A stretch of 64,000 nucleotides of DNA from Mixophyes australis (GCA_036250195.1 JAVHZZ010000017.1:2170001-2234000), one strand, 5' to 3'; counted from the first letter of the stretch, positions 43,942 through 55,763 are shown. Numbers and translations: made by a program. The notes: generated by a model not told the origin, from the letters alone.

Positions 43942-44033
43942 TGCCAGAAGCTGTAATGGAGACCCTCGTTGGAGATCCCAATGACACCTCCCGGAGGAAT
44001 AAGGAAAACATCGCTGGACATTCCATCGCTGAG
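43942..44033 (+). CDS. Mini-exon gene, exon 1 (first recognised)
   Basis: Acceptor TTGTCTCCCCAG; donor GCTGAG|GTAAAA. The first possible ATG, at 43956, has G at -3 and +4. It encodes METLVGDPNDTSRRNKENIA, then GHSIAE. The exon has an upstream acceptor, so at least one untranslated exon must precede it. Confidence 0.65.
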
Positions 44034-47000
44034 GTAAAATGTCTTGTCTACTATATTATATATGGAAGATCGTTGTTCAATTCTAAATTGAGGCACAGGT
44101 TAAGCTTCAACACATGTGACAATGCGCTTATGTTGTAATATTGTTACATTTTAGTTATATTATAAGTAATATTCAGTCTTTATTCCATGCCTCCCAACTT
44201 TTGCAATCCCCGAATCAAAACAAAACACAGTTTGCAGCAGTGCGTCCATAAATGGAGGTGTGGTCACATCACAATGGGTGCGTGGCCACACCCTCATGGG
44301 CACCCTTTACCCTCCTCCCCTAACAACGCCAAAGATTTTAGTCTCTTCTATGTATAAAGATGTACATGTAATATTATGGGCCAGATTCATGTTCAGACTT
44401 ATCTTGCGTGAAATAGACCTGCGCTTGCTCCAAAACGGACTTTACTCCAATTAACGCAATTGCATGTAATTCATGTCCAAAGCAAATGACACTTACGACT
44501 GCCTACAACACATAAGGGAACAATGGTGGCAAGGTTTTTCTCCTGGACAAAACCATGTTACAATGCAAGGGGTGAAAATAGGGTTATTATTTAGCACATA
44601 AGATAAATACTGGCTGTTTTTCATGTAACACACAAATACTTGATAGCTTTAATTTTACACTGAAATTTAAAGTTGATCTAGGACATGCCCAACCCCAACT
44701 ATAAATCTACCATGACATTTTAAATTTGCCTCCCACTCCAAGGCAACATGGTTTTGCCAAGATGCAATGTTACTCCTTTTTTTTACTTATTTTCTTTTCC
44801 TTAACGAATCAGGCCCATTGTATGTACAATATGCATTAAGGAGATCTTGATTTATGTATTTAATGTAAAAAAAATATAAATATGATTATACTGTTTAGAG
44901 TTGTTCATCATTTTTTTTCTAGGCTTTATTTAAATACCTTATATTGCACATACGCTTGTGTGTATACTGCGCTGTGCTCTGTTAATGTACAACATGTAAC
45001 GTTTAGGCAGATTGCACTTACACCCAGATTCAAACTGAAACACATCTTGATGTCCGCTTGGATTTGAATATGGGTTCCGTGATCTTTTCTTAAGAGCAAG
45101 TTAGGTGCAAGTTGCGTTCGGACTTGAATCAGGCCCTATATGAGCCTCCTCTTCAAGGTTCTCATGTTTCCCTAATATGATCCTCACCAGGTAGTGGTCC
45201 AGGTACCAGTTATTCCCACTAATGGTTCTTTAACATCCATCTTGCAAAGAGCCTGTGGTATGAATCAGCAGTCATTTTTATACCAGTATCATGTAAATTT
45301 CATCACTTAAATTCAAAGTTGAAATGTATTAATAGTCTCTAGTAACCTCTGTCCATGTTATTCCAATTCACTGGCTTTCCTTTGTATTGAGAGTCATTCA
45401 TTTGTTTCCCTCCTACAGTATGTTTGTAATGACATTTACTTTTTATTTTCCCGGTTGTCTTAGGAGAGTGTATCAAGCCCGAAGTCACCACCACAGGGAT
45501 TTTATGTGGGCTCCAGCTCGGAGGTATTTTCTACATATATAACTTTCTAAAGATATAAGTCTTTCCATCAGTGGACTCTTCATTTTATATTTACTTATTT
45601 TACACCAATGGTATATGGTTGAGGTTGAAGCCATAGGTCCTGGTGGTGATGTGATGGTGGGTGGTCTACAGCAACATCAAACTGTGTGGTGTGGTAAGAC
45701 AAAAAATGAAATCCAGTCCCCTGGATGAGTGTAATTAAAATGATTGCCCCCTTGTTGTTCATAATTAATCCCTAAATGATATTAATTATTATTAGTGCCC
45801 CCTTGATGATTATAAATTATAATAGTGCCCCCTTAATGATATAATTATTTTAGGGTTTCTCTCTTTTTTCGTCTCTCTTGTGTCCAGCACCTGTTCACGC
45901 AGTGTGTGCAGGGAGGCCCCTGGACGTGACGTAATAACGCTGTCATACTTAGGGGAGCCGGGGGCCCCTGCATACAGTCACATCTGGGACTAGGTGCTGC
46001 TGGCAATTAAGATGGCAATTTTTAAAGGAGAACCCCGGCGTGATCTGTGTATCTGCTAAAATGTAACATTCTCAACTTGTATAAGTTAATGGTAGATGCA
46101 ACTCATTTAGGAAATAGGACAGACTGTATAGGCGAGCATCACATATCTGGGGTTAACCATATTTACTTTTTATGTTCCCGGTTGTCTTAGGAGAGTGTAT
46201 CAAGACCGCAGTCACCACCGCGGGTATTTTATATGGGCTCCAGCTCGGAGGTATTTTCTACATATATAACTTTCTAAAGATATGTCTTCCCATCAGCGGA
46301 CTCTTCATTTTATATTTATTTATTTTACACCAATGGTATATGTTTGAGGTTGAAGCCATGTGTTGAGAGACTTTCATTTTTAAAACCCATATACTTCCTC
46401 CTACAATATGTTTGTAATGACAATTACTTTTACTGCCCCCGGTTGTCTTAGGAAGATGTACCAAGCGCCGGATCAGCACCTCCAGGAGTACATTTGGATT
46501 CCAGCTTGCGAGTAAGTATTGTCTAGGTATACAGCTTTCTAAACATATAAATCTTCCCATCAGCGGACTCTTCACAGATTGAATATGGTTGAGGTTGATG
46601 GGGCATGTTAGCGGTGGGTGGTCTACACCAACAGCGAGCTGGGTGGAGGGCTGGAGCAAAGATGAAATCCAGTACTTCTAAGGTACCAGATGCAAACATC
46701 CGATCTCTATTATCTGTCTGCTAATATGGGTCATTTCTATATCTGACCTTGAGAAAACTATCCTGTTCAGTCGTCACAATGACCGAAATATACTGTCTCC
46801 CGTTTTCTTTCTTGTCCTGGATTCATAGAACTCCCTTCCACTTACTTGTATAAGTATGAATGGAAGAGGTGTAACATAATCTACAAGAGTAGATCAGTTA
46901 GATCTGAATATTCCCACCGGTCTGTGAGGTCATTTTGGTGAATGATGTTTGAGAACAGAGATGTCTCATGTTTATAATGACATTTACTTTTTCTGCATCC

Positions 47001-47994
47001 TGTTTTCTTAGTGTCATGCACCAACACCGGATACAGATTTAGAAAAATATCTTCTGAATTACACCTTTAAGGTATGTTCTAGATATACAACTTTTTAAAA
47101 GACTCTCCATATTATATTTATTTAACACAGATGGAATATGGTTGAGGTCATGGGCCTTGCTGGTTGGTGATGGTGGGTGGTCTACAGCAATGTGTACATA
47201 TCAGATATCTATTATGCTCCTGTTAATATGAATAATTTCTATATCTGCACCTGATAAAACTATGCTGCCCAGTCATCACAATGTATAAAATATTCTGTCT
47301 TCTTCTTACTCACCCACTTGTATGAGTATGAATGGATGAGGTGTAAAGTAATCTCCTTCAGTAGATCATTTCGACCTGAATAGATCTGACAGTTCATAAG
47401 GCCACTATGGGGAAAGATGTTTGAGAACAGAGATCTCACATCTATAATAGAGTTCTCTGGAATCAAATTGAATAAGAAAAGGTTCCGTACAGAGAGTGCT
47501 TGTTATGTGGCCATGGTGCACTGCTGGATGACTGACAGTGATGCCTCAATCCCTGACCATGGTGATAGTATGGTGATGGTGATAGTATGATGTTTAAGGG
47601 CAAGTTACTCCACCCAGTGCAGAAACACAGGGCCAGGCCAGTGCCTCCTATAGAGAAGCACATGGCAGCAATCTGCACCCAGGAACTTCTAAGATAAGAG
47701 AATTATACAGGTCACTCTTTCTTGCTTTAAAGACATAAGAAGTTGGGCAGTCAGGTGACATTTTTCGGACTTTGAGGTCATTACTCATAAGATCTGGTTG
47801 ACCTGCTGTCATCATATTGTGAATGTAGCAAAGGAGGCAGAGCTAGATTAAGGATTTGGGGGGCCCAGGGTACTTAAGAGAGGGGGGCCCTATGGTCTAA
47901 CGTTAACAGCACAGTGCCATCATTCAGGGAGAGAGTTACTAAGTCACATAGTTCTAAACCTACTACAATAATACACTATTAAATGTCATGTATG

Positions 47995-48043
<49 letters not shown>

Positions 48044-50772
48044 TGTAGTAATGTAGTAATCTATGTATGAAATGTAAAATTTACGTAAATTCAAATTTGC
48101 AATATCATCCTAGACCCTAGTAACTCCTATTCTTGTTATAACAATTCACTGGATTTTCTCTGTATTCATTTTTAAAACCCATATTCTCTCTCTGTAATAA
48201 CATTTACTTTTTCTGCTCCTTGTTGTCCTATTAGTGCGCACCAAGACTGGAGTCACCGCCCCCAGGATTTTATCTGGATCACAGCTCGGAGGTATTTACT
48301 AAGATACAACTTTCTAAAAATATAAGTCTTCCCATCAGTGACCACTTCACATTATATTAATTTTACACAGATGGAACATAATTGAAGTTGAGGCCATTGG
48401 GCCTTGGTGGTGGTGGTGGGAGGTCTAAAGCAACAGCAAGCTGGGTGGAGGGGTGGAGGGGTGGCGCAGAAAAATGGAATCCAGTTCAGATACCAGGTAC
48501 AGCAGAGGATATGTGGAAAAATCAGATTTCTATTATGCTTCTGCTTATATGAGTAATTTTTATATCTGGGCTTGCAAAACATTTAGATTTCTGTTGAGAA
48601 CATGACAAAATATCCTACCCCACACTTGCTGCCTAGGTGTGATCTTTGGCTCAAAACTATCCTTTATTCCCCACATCCCATCTCTATCTCTCTGACCCCC
48701 TGACCAACATTGCTGTGTGACTGGATCATATAGCCCACTGAGCACTTTTTACAGTTGCAATCTGACCAATATACAATATATAGCACTTAACCTCATGTAT
48801 CAAACTTACATTGTCCCATAGGTTGTAAGCTTGTGAGCAGGGTCCTCTTACTTCTCTGTCTGTCTGTATTACCCAGTACTGTTTTATTACTGTGTTTGTA
48901 TCCATTTGTAAAGCACTATGGAATATGCTGGCGCTATATAAATAAATGATGATGATGATAGTACCAGAGGTAGCAAAAGTCAACACAAAGCCCAGGAGTA
49001 GAGCTGGACATCGGGAAATCTTCTACCTCCTGATAAAATTGATCTCTTTAGGATCGAGTGTTTGATTCCTGAGGGTTTCCCATTTCATGCAACGTTTGTA
49101 AATATCTGCTAAATTACACTATCAGTTACTCTGATATCCTACTATTAGTCTGGGGATGGTCTTCTCATTTGTTTGGTTCACGTGAAGTGCTATCCTGTTT
49201 TACGAGTACTAGGAATGTATCTTTGGCTGTAGCTCCTAAAATTTCAGTCCATTATTGGTATTTGGCTTCCGCATGTAGATTAATATAACAGACGCAACAC
49301 AAATATAATCTGCCTTGTTTGTTAAACCATGCGCATGTCCTTTTGGCTTTGTCTACCTGTTTCTTTTATTAAGCTGACATTCTGCTATCTATATGTCCTC
49401 TTTTTAATTTCTGTCCAATGCCGTCTACTTCTACTACTGGGAATGTCTTGTTATGATTGGTTACTGCAAGTTACAGCTCATCTGTGATATCTCCATCAGC
49501 TTAAAAAAACAAAACAACTTAATGCACATGCAGCCCCAGGAGTGAATTGCGTAAAACTAATGGTTGCTTCATGGTTAGGATATTGTACCTGTGTACATGG
49601 TTTACCCCATTGTGTAGTCATTCTTTTCATATGCATACATTTTATCAACAGTCAGAATTCTCAGCATCTGATGAAGTGAAGACAACTGAAGATGCTGGAT
49701 GTGAAGTTCCCATCAATGAGGTATGGTGGCTTTTTGACTTCATATTTAGATGGATTCTATTATCCTCTGCAAAAGGTCTGCTTGGCGGAAACAGATAGAT
49801 CAGGGGGCGGCTTTGCTAAGTGCAGATAAGGCGCACAACTGTGTCTAGTTTTGCACTGTTATTTTAATGAGTTAGTTTGGGAGGAGAAGCTGCTTTTAGG
49901 GAAGCAACTGAATATTTTGATGTTTGTATATGAGCCTTAGAGCTTCTGTAGTTCATCACATGACTTTATTAGAACACATAATGGTGAAGGAAGCTGGTAA
50001 AATTCATTATGTCCGCACAATTTGTGCTCTTTAATTAAGTTACATTCAGAGGAGGGAATTCAATTGACAGCATTACTCGTGAGAATAACGCGTTCCTTGC
50101 ACTATTAATGTTACTACGGTAATAGTGCACATTATTACCGTTAGTACGGTAATCTCAACATTGATTTTCGCCTGCAGCTCTGAAAGCCTTGAGTAGAGAG
50201 CCGCGTTAAAATTATCGTACTAACGATAATAGGGCGTGGGCTGCGTTATTGTCACGAGTAACGCTGCCAATTAAATTCCCCCATAGAACATCCAGGCCTG
50301 CGATAATAAATAATCCTTGTTACATTTACTAAGATCAGTATCAGTTTTCTTAGCAGGCTTGGACTCAAACTTTTTTCCCCTACAGAATACACATGAGAAA
50401 CAGACAGCAACAGAACGTCTTCATGCTCTATGCAGCTTGGTCTCAGACTGTACACCATCTCCACCAGAAAGACCGCATGCCTCAATTGACAACATCCCTT
50501 CTTCCGTTCCCGTGGTCATCACTACATCACCGCAGGTGGACACAAGAGAGATCACCATCGAGAATGATGCACAAGCAGATTTTTCATTCTTCTGTTTGTG
50601 CTCATGGTGCTGCCTTCCAGCAGACCAGCAGCAGCGGAGGCAACAGCAAACATCTGGCCCCCGGAGATCTCGTCTTCAGTCCCTGTGGAGGTGGATTCGT
50701 AAAAGATGTGGAAGGGTGGTTTCTGCGAGCAACATCAGTGGAAACCAAGACAATGGCAGCGCTGGGAACTGA
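43956..50772 (+). CDS. Unrecognised mini-exon gene, at least 8 exons, ~276 aa
   Basis: Exons: 43942-44033, 45464-45523, 46191-46250, 46452-46511, 47012-47071, 48235-48291, 49652-49720, 50386-50772. All have AG acceptors and GT donors, and all internal junctions are phase 0, so the joined frame has no stop from ATG 43956 (context GTAATGG) to TGA 50772. Exons 2-6 are 60, 60, 60, 60 and 57 bp and encode related units, e.g. ESVSSPKSPPQGFYVGSSSE. Flanking intron sequence is copied with them. Exon 1 has an NKEN box-like tetrapeptide (SRRNKENIAG). Exon 8 gives a Ser/Pro/Thr-rich segment, a Cys cluster (FCLCSWCC, a possible acylation site) and a basic tail (LWRWIRKRCGR). No domain was recognised; no signal peptide is evident. 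The protein is probably largely disordered, perhaps membrane-associated by lipid. Function unknown. The start, and whether more 5' exons exist, are inferred. Confidence 0.7.
44378..45137. mobile_element. Nested MITEs in intron 1
   Basis: Outer ends GGGCCAGATTCATGTTCAGA (44378) and GTTCGGACTTGAATCAGGCCC-like sequence (to 45137) are roughly inverted. Inside, about 44505-44816 is a relative of the MITE at 42151-42453, ending TCCTTAACGAATCAGGCCC. Confidence 0.6.
45464..45523 (+). CDS. Mini-exon 2 (60 bp)
   Basis: Acceptor CCGGTTGTCTTAG, donor CTCGGAG|GTATTT. Encodes ESVSSPKSPPQGFYVGSSSE. Confidence 0.7.
45524..46190 (+). repeat. Duplicated intron modules around mini-exons
   Basis: The sequence after each mini-exon (ACATATATAACTTTCTAAAG, CTTCCCATCAG, ACACCAATGGTATATG, TTGAGGTTGAAGCCAT) and before it (TTTGTAATGACATTTACTTT) recurs around mini-exons 2 to 6, out to about 48560. 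So the duplicated unit was exon plus intron, not exon alone. Confidence 0.8.
46191..46250 (+). CDS. Mini-exon 3 (60 bp)
   Basis: Same acceptor and donor as mini-exon 2. Encodes ESVSRPQSPPRVFYMGSSSE. Nine nucleotide-level differences or so from mini-exon 2, several of them replacements. Confidence 0.7.
46452..46511 (+). CDS. Mini-exon 4 (60 bp)
   Basis: Acceptor CCGGTTGTCTTAG, donor TTGCGA|GTAAGT. Encodes EDVPSAGSAPPGVHLDSSLR. Confidence 0.68.
47012..47071 (+). CDS. Mini-exon 5 (60 bp), most diverged
   Basis: Acceptor CCTGTTTTCTTAG, donor TTTAAG|GTATGT. Encodes CHAPTPDTDLEKYLLNYTFK. The flanking intron still matches the others (GATATACAACTTT after the donor). Confidence 0.62.
47998..48040. 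repeat. (TA)n microsatellite
   Basis: About 20 TA dinucleotides in the intron between mini-exons 5 and 6. Confidence 0.95.
48235..48291 (+). CDS. Mini-exon 6 (57 bp)
   Basis: Acceptor TTGTTGTCCTATTAG, donor CTCGGAG|GTATTT. Encodes CAPRLESPPPGFYLDHSSE, one codon shorter than the other units. Confidence 0.68.
48795..48965 (+). repeat. Anuran interspersed repeat end
   Basis: TTGTAAGCTTGTGAGCAGGG, CTCTGTCTGTCTGTATTACC, then TGGCGCTATATAAATAAATG and (ATG)n. A very common sequence in frog genomes; shares its end with 27760-27800 in the other orientation. Confidence 0.75.
49652..49720 (+). CDS. Mini-exon gene, exon 7 (69 bp)
   Basis: Acceptor TTTTATCAACAG, donor AATGAG|GTATGG. Encodes SEFSASDEVKTTEDAGCEVP, then INE; acidic. 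Not obviously related to the repeated units. Confidence 0.62.
50053..50282. mobile_element. MITE with ~40-bp inverted ends
   Basis: GGGAATTCAATTGACAGC and ATTACTCGTGAGAATAACGC at the left are mirrored by GTTATTGTCACGAGTAAC and GCTGCCAATTAAATTCCC at the right. The interior has several TACGGTAATAGTG / TTATCGTACTAACG palindromes. Lies in the last intron of the mini-exon gene. Confidence 0.85.
50386..50772 (+). CDS. Mini-exon gene, last exon
   Basis: Acceptor TTTTTTCCCCTACAG. Phase 0 frame: NTHEKQTATERLHALCSLVS, a Pro/Ser/Thr-rich part with PSSVPVVITTSP, acidic ITIENDAQADF, then the Cys cluster and Gln/Arg-rich basic end; stop TGA at 50770. A second frame (50393 onward) is also open and could be spliced at CATACAGG|GTGAGC near 50800, but its phase does not join exon 7. 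No AATAAA was found close behind the stop. Confidence 0.6.
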   Translation, partial: NTHEKQTATERLHALCSLVSDCTPSPPERPHASIDNIPSSVPVVITTSPQVDTREITIENDAQADFSFFCLCSWCCLPADQQQRRQQQTSGPRRSRLQSLWRWIRKRCGRVVSASNISGNQDNGSAGN

Positions 50773-51509
50773 GACATACCATCATGCGGCATACAGGGTG
50801 AGCTCATGTCTTGCACTGAAGGGTTAAGTTGTTACATAGTCTGATTCTACACATACTAACCTAGGAAACACCTATATTGTACTGATGCACTATCCACAAT
50901 GTTCTACACATATATACACCAAGAAAATAATAATCAGATTCTGTTGGCTGAATCCCAAGGATTCAACTAAACACAAATCTTCCTAAACCTGCTAGGAATT
51001 ATCCACATTTTAATCCAAATTCAGGATTCTGTACATCAATATATTTTACATATAATACATTTTCCACATTTAGAAATATAGCTGTAACATAAGTCTTCTA
51101 GTTTTACTCTTTCCTTCACCATCAGCCATCTAAAGATACAATATATTTACATAAATTAGTGGTCTTAAGTATGGATTTAACCAAATCTACCAGAGATCTT
51201 TAATTCTTCATATAAAACCTGCACATACTACAAATGTATTAGAAACATGAAATTATCTGATAGAAGAGGACTAGTGACTGTATCCGTCAGTGCAAGACAT
51301 TTCCCCTGTTCATGAGCACGGAAAGATGGACACTGTTGCTGATTTAACACCAGATGTTTCATATAGATATATAGATATATAAATATATAGATCTAATTGT
51401 TTAATTTAGATATACAGATATAGATGTTTATGTAATATGCTTAAAATATTGGTAGTTACAAAAAAACAAAAAAAACAAAAAAAATATTATAAGAGTAAGA
51501 GAGGGCTGG
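50773..51509. other. Non-coding 3' flank
   Basis: AT-rich, with ATAGATATAT repeats at 51363-51395 and an A-rich run at 51462-51485. No gene seen. Confidence 0.5.
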
Positions 51510-51767
51510 GATTAGTAGTGATATAAACACTGAGGGTGCATGTAGATGAAAAGGTTAAGGTGACTGGCGGGTCAGGTTCAGGGCAGGATCATGCGTCCTC
51601 CCTGGCAGGTCATCGAGTGTCCCCTGCACGATTGCCTCAAATTTAGTTGACCCAGGTCAGCGAGCAGGTCCAGTCGCGGTCGGCTGACCGTAGTTTGTTT
51701 ACTTTAGCACTGTTGGTGGATGCGGGGACTGCGGCTCCTGGGCCGGGGAGCTCTCTATCTGTTTCTC
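51510..51767 (+). pseudogene. Old Ngaro element, 5' end and start of gag
   Basis: GTGATATAAACACTGAGGG at about 51517 is shared with the A repeats at 58151 and 60515. The last 60 bp are an open frame (TAAPGPGSSLSVS) that continues in frame at 57292 once one TTCTC copy is removed. The gypsy element is therefore inserted inside this gag. Confidence 0.7.
51763..51767. repeat. Target-site duplication TTCTC, left copy
   Basis: TTCTC directly before the LTR, repeated at 57292-57296 directly after the other LTR. Confidence 0.9.
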
Positions 51768-52410
51768 TGTCATGACTGATAGTGGGTACCTGCTGTTGTT
51801 GGCGCAACTCAGAGGAAGGCGCGGAGTCTAACGTGCCCCTGGTATTCACCAGGAACCCCCGCAAGGAAGTATGGACTCCGCTGCAGGGACACGCAGGTCG
51901 CGGTCCTTCCTAGAGTCCACAGCGAGATACAAGGAGGTGTCAGACAGGCCGGGTCAGCAACGTTCAGGTAGAAGAGGTACAAAGGGAAATCCAGAAGAAT
52001 GGTGAGGCAAGCCGGGTCGGTAACTTTCAGGGAGAACAGTACAAAGGCAGAATCCAAATAGGGGTGGTCAAACGGTCCGGGTCAAAAGGTCACAAGCAGC
52101 ACGAGGATAGTCAGGAACGAATACAGCAACTGGTATACACAAACGCTGGAGGCAGGAAGACCTGATACTCTGGCACTGGTGAGAGGGCAGGAAGAGGTTT
52201 AAATACTGTGGTAACCCAATCAGAATCAGCGCTGCAGCGCTGTCATACCTGCCGCCGGGAATCCTTCATAGCGTCCCGTTGCCTAGCAACGGGGCGCGTC
52301 ATCACACCCAGAGGTCGGACGGCAGGGGGATCCGGAAGTGATGCGTCTGGTTGCTATGCAACCAGACGCGCTGTCAGCAGGCAGGCGGCCGTACGGAACG
52401 GCGCCTGACA
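51768..52410 (-). mobile_element. Minus-strand gypsy, 3' LTR (643 bp)
   Basis: TGTCATGACTGATAG...GCGCCTGACA; 643 bp, the same as 56649-57291. Three differences were noticed by eye (near 51772, 52382 and 52393), so the insertion is recent but older than the element at 12694. Confidence 0.95.
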
Positions 52411-52436
52411 GTATACCCTCCTCTTCCTCCTCCTGT
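52411..52436 (-). other. Polypurine tract, minus-strand gypsy
   Basis: On the minus strand, GGAGGAGGAAGAGGAGGGTA then TAC abuts the 3' LTR. Confidence 0.75.
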
Positions 52437-55400
52437 TTGAAGGAACATTTTAAGAATTCTAGGAGCGTGAAGGTCCTGCTTGTCCACCCATGATCTCTCC
52501 TCTGGGCCAAATCCTTTCCAATGGACAAGAAATTGCTGTTTGCCACGAAGAATGCGAGAGGCCAAGATCCGATTGACTTCGAATTCAGTTCCAGAAGAGG
52601 TTTGTATTGGTGGGGGACGACAGGGAGGTCGATAGAATTTATTGAGTACCACTGGTCGTAGTAATGAGACATGAAAAGTATTATGACATCTCAGAGAAGG
52701 AGGAAGTTTCAATTTATAGCATACAGGATTAATTACTTGCATGATGGTGTACGGGCCAATAAATTGAGGAGCCATCTTCATAGAAGGAACTTTTAGTCTT
52801 AGGTCCCGGGTGGATAGCCATACTTGGTCTCCCACCTTTAAGAGAGGAGTGGCCCTCCGATGACGATCTGCAAAGATTTTGTGATGCTGAGTAGCCTTGA
52901 GTAAAGCCATCTTAGTCTTAGCCCAAATGAGAGAAAACTCCCGATAAAGAGTATCTACGGCTGGAACCGGTGAAGAGGACACTGGAAAAGGATCCGGAAA
53001 CACAGGATGACTTCCATATACAATAAAGAATGGGGAGAATCCGGTAGACTCATGAATGTGTTGGTTATGGGAGAACTCCGCCCAAGGAAGTAATTGAGAC
53101 CATTTATTCTGATTGTCAGAGGTAAAACAGCGAAGAAATGTCTCGAGGTCCTGATTGATTCGCTCCGTCTGTCCATTGGTTTGAGGATGATATCCCGAAG
53201 AGAATTTCAATTCTATGTTCAATTTCCTACAAAAGGTTCTCCAAAAACGGGATGTGAATTGGACTCCACGGTCCGAAATGATCTCCTTCGGGCAACCATG
53301 TAATCTGAATATCTCCTTGATAAAGATATCTGCCAGACGACTGGCCGTGGGCAGTCCAGTTAGAGGAATAAAATGTGCCATCTTCGAAAATCGATCAATA
53401 ACCACCCAGATAGTGGTAAACCCTGCACTGTGGGGTAGGTCTGTGATAAAATCCATGGCCACACTTTCCCAAGGAGCATCGGGGATAGGGAGTGGACGAA
53501 GAAGGCCTGCCGGGACTCTTCTACAAGTCTTGTGTTGAGCACAAGTAGTGCAGGAAGCAATAAATTTACAAATATCGGCACGTACAGTAGGCCACCAGAA
53601 GCGACAGCAAAGCAACGATGTTGTCTTCTTTATTCCAGCATGGCCGGCAATGCGGGATGAATGAGACCACTGCAGGGTCTTGAGCCGGAGATGAGGTTCC
53701 ACGAATGACCGGCCTGGAGGAGGAGAGGACGTTTTGGTCCTAGTGAGGGCTACAATATTAGAAGGATCAATAATATGCTGAGGAACCAACGGTCTTAAAC
53801 GATCGGAATCGTCAAATGAGCGAGATAATGCATCGGCACGTCCGTTCTTGGCTCCAGGGCAGAATGTGAGCTTCATGTTAAATCGAGCAAAGAAGGATGC
53901 CCAGCGGGCTTGCCGAGGATTAAGGCAACGAGCCTCTTGAATGAACACTAGGTTCCGATGGTCGGTAAACACAGTAACAGGAAATATAGCCCCCTCCAAC
54001 AGATGTCGCCATTCCTCCAGAGCCGCCTTGATGGCCAGTAACTCCTTGTCCCCTATTCCATAATTACATTCACTTGGAAGAAATCGTCTGGAGAAAAACC
54101 CACACGGGTTGTGTGAGCCAGCAGGAGACTCTTGAAAAAGCACCGCCCCAATGCCTACAGAGGATGCATCTACCTCTAAGAAGAAAGGTCGTTCTTGATC
54201 TGGCTGGGACAGAACTGGAGCTGAAGAAAATGCTTTCTTTAAGGTTATGAAGGCAGACATGGCTTCCGAGGACCAAACCCTGGGGTTGGCAGTCTTCCTG
54301 GTTAAAGCTGTAATGGGAGCTATAATGGTGGAGAATCCCTGAATAAATTGGCGATAATAGTTTGCAAAGCCAATGAACCTTTGAATCGCTTTAAGGCCTT
54401 GTGGCTGAGGCCAGTCCAGAATAGCTGACACCTTGGTGGGATCCATACAAAGACCTTGACCCAACACAATGAAACCAAGAAAAGGTACCTGGCTAATCTC
54501 AAACACACATTTCTCCAGCTTGCAGTAGAGGTGATGTTTCCGGAGTCTACGTAAGACCTCCTTTACTTGTTCCCGATGAGTTTTCAGATCTTTAGAAAAT
54601 ATTAATATATTGTCTAAATACACTACCACAGAAGTGTATAACAGGTCATGAAAGATATCGTTAACAAAGGTTTGGAAGATGGCTGGGGCGTTGCAGAGGC
54701 CGAAGGGCATCACCAGGTACTCGAAATGTCCATCTCTGGTGTTAAAGGCCGTTTTCCATTCGTCCCTCTTCTTGATGCGAATCAAATTATAGGCCCCACG
54801 GAGATCTAATTTGGAAAAAATTTGAGATCCACTGAGTTTGTCAAAGAGGTCGGAGATGAGAAGTAGTGGATATCGATTTTTGACAGTGATGCGGTTGAGA
54901 GGACGATAATCAATACAAGGCCGAAGAGACCCATCCTTCTTCTTAACGAAAAAAAACCCTGCACCCGCTGGGGAAGTGGATTTGCGGATAAATCCCCGTT
55001 TCAGGTTTTCTGAAATATATTGAGACATGGCTGACGTCTCTGGACGAGATAAAGGGTAGGTCCGCCCTTTGGGGATGGGTTGGTCAGGAGATAAAACAAT
55101 AGCGCAATCCCAGGGACGATGAGGAGGCAAGATCTCCGCTTCCACCTTACTGAATACATCTTGGAATTCCATATAGGCCTCAGGAAGATGGGTTAGCTCG
55201 GAATGAGCCATTACTTGACATTTTGAAGGCAAGACTCTAGACAGACATTCAAAGCGACATCCTGAACCCCACGACATAACTTGAGCGTGGTCCCAATCCA
55301 TCTGAGGAGAATGCTTTCTCAGCCACGGTAGCCCCAAGATGAGGGGATTAATGGACCTCGGCAACACCAAAAGTTGGATCATCTCGCTATGAAGTACTCC

Positions 55401-55763
55401 TACCATCAACCGAACAGGAGAAGTCACGGAGGAGATGGAGCCGTGGGTGACACGACTACCGTCGACTGCCGTCAGAGATAACGGTTGAGGCAATGGGTTT
55501 AAAGGTATTTGGAGCTGCGAAGCTAGATCCGCCGAAATGAAGTTCCCGGAGAAGCCGGAGTCCACAAAGGCCGTGGTGGAAAAGGTACCCTTGGGGGTGC
55601 TCAGGATGACAGCCATCTGAAATTCTGGGGAATTTTCTTTAGAATAGGGAGCAACTGTGGATTCTCCTAAAACGGCCTCCCCGCCACCGTTTAGGAGGAA
55701 GAGTTTCCCGGTTTCTTGGGACAAACTCTTAGCAGGTGTCCCGGATCTCCACAATACAGACAC
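52437..55763 (-). CDS. pol: Gypsy chromovirus Pol, YLDN active-site mutant
   Basis: About 1110 codons, full domain order on the minus strand. Protease FVDSGFSGNFIS; reverse transcriptase LRPCIDYRPLN and VVVYLDNILIFS; RNase H FFLEVDASSVGIGAVL; integrase zinc region, then MDFITDLP, EIISDRGVQF, TNGQTERINQDLE; chromodomain FLVHWKGFGPEERSWV. The second Asp of the catalytic YLDD box is Asn (AAT for GAT near 54620), which should abolish polymerisation. The frame is otherwise open to 52374, entering the LTR. It is in the -1 frame relative to gag. Same lineage as the element at 12694-20965 but a different family with a short LTR. Start not fixed, as a frameshift product is expected. Confidence 0.95.

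Noticed and set aside
50393..50827. Second frame (144 codons) over the last mini-exon-gene exon
   Set aside because: It does not join exon 7 in phase. Kept only as an alternative, because a donor-like CAGG|GTGAGC follows it.
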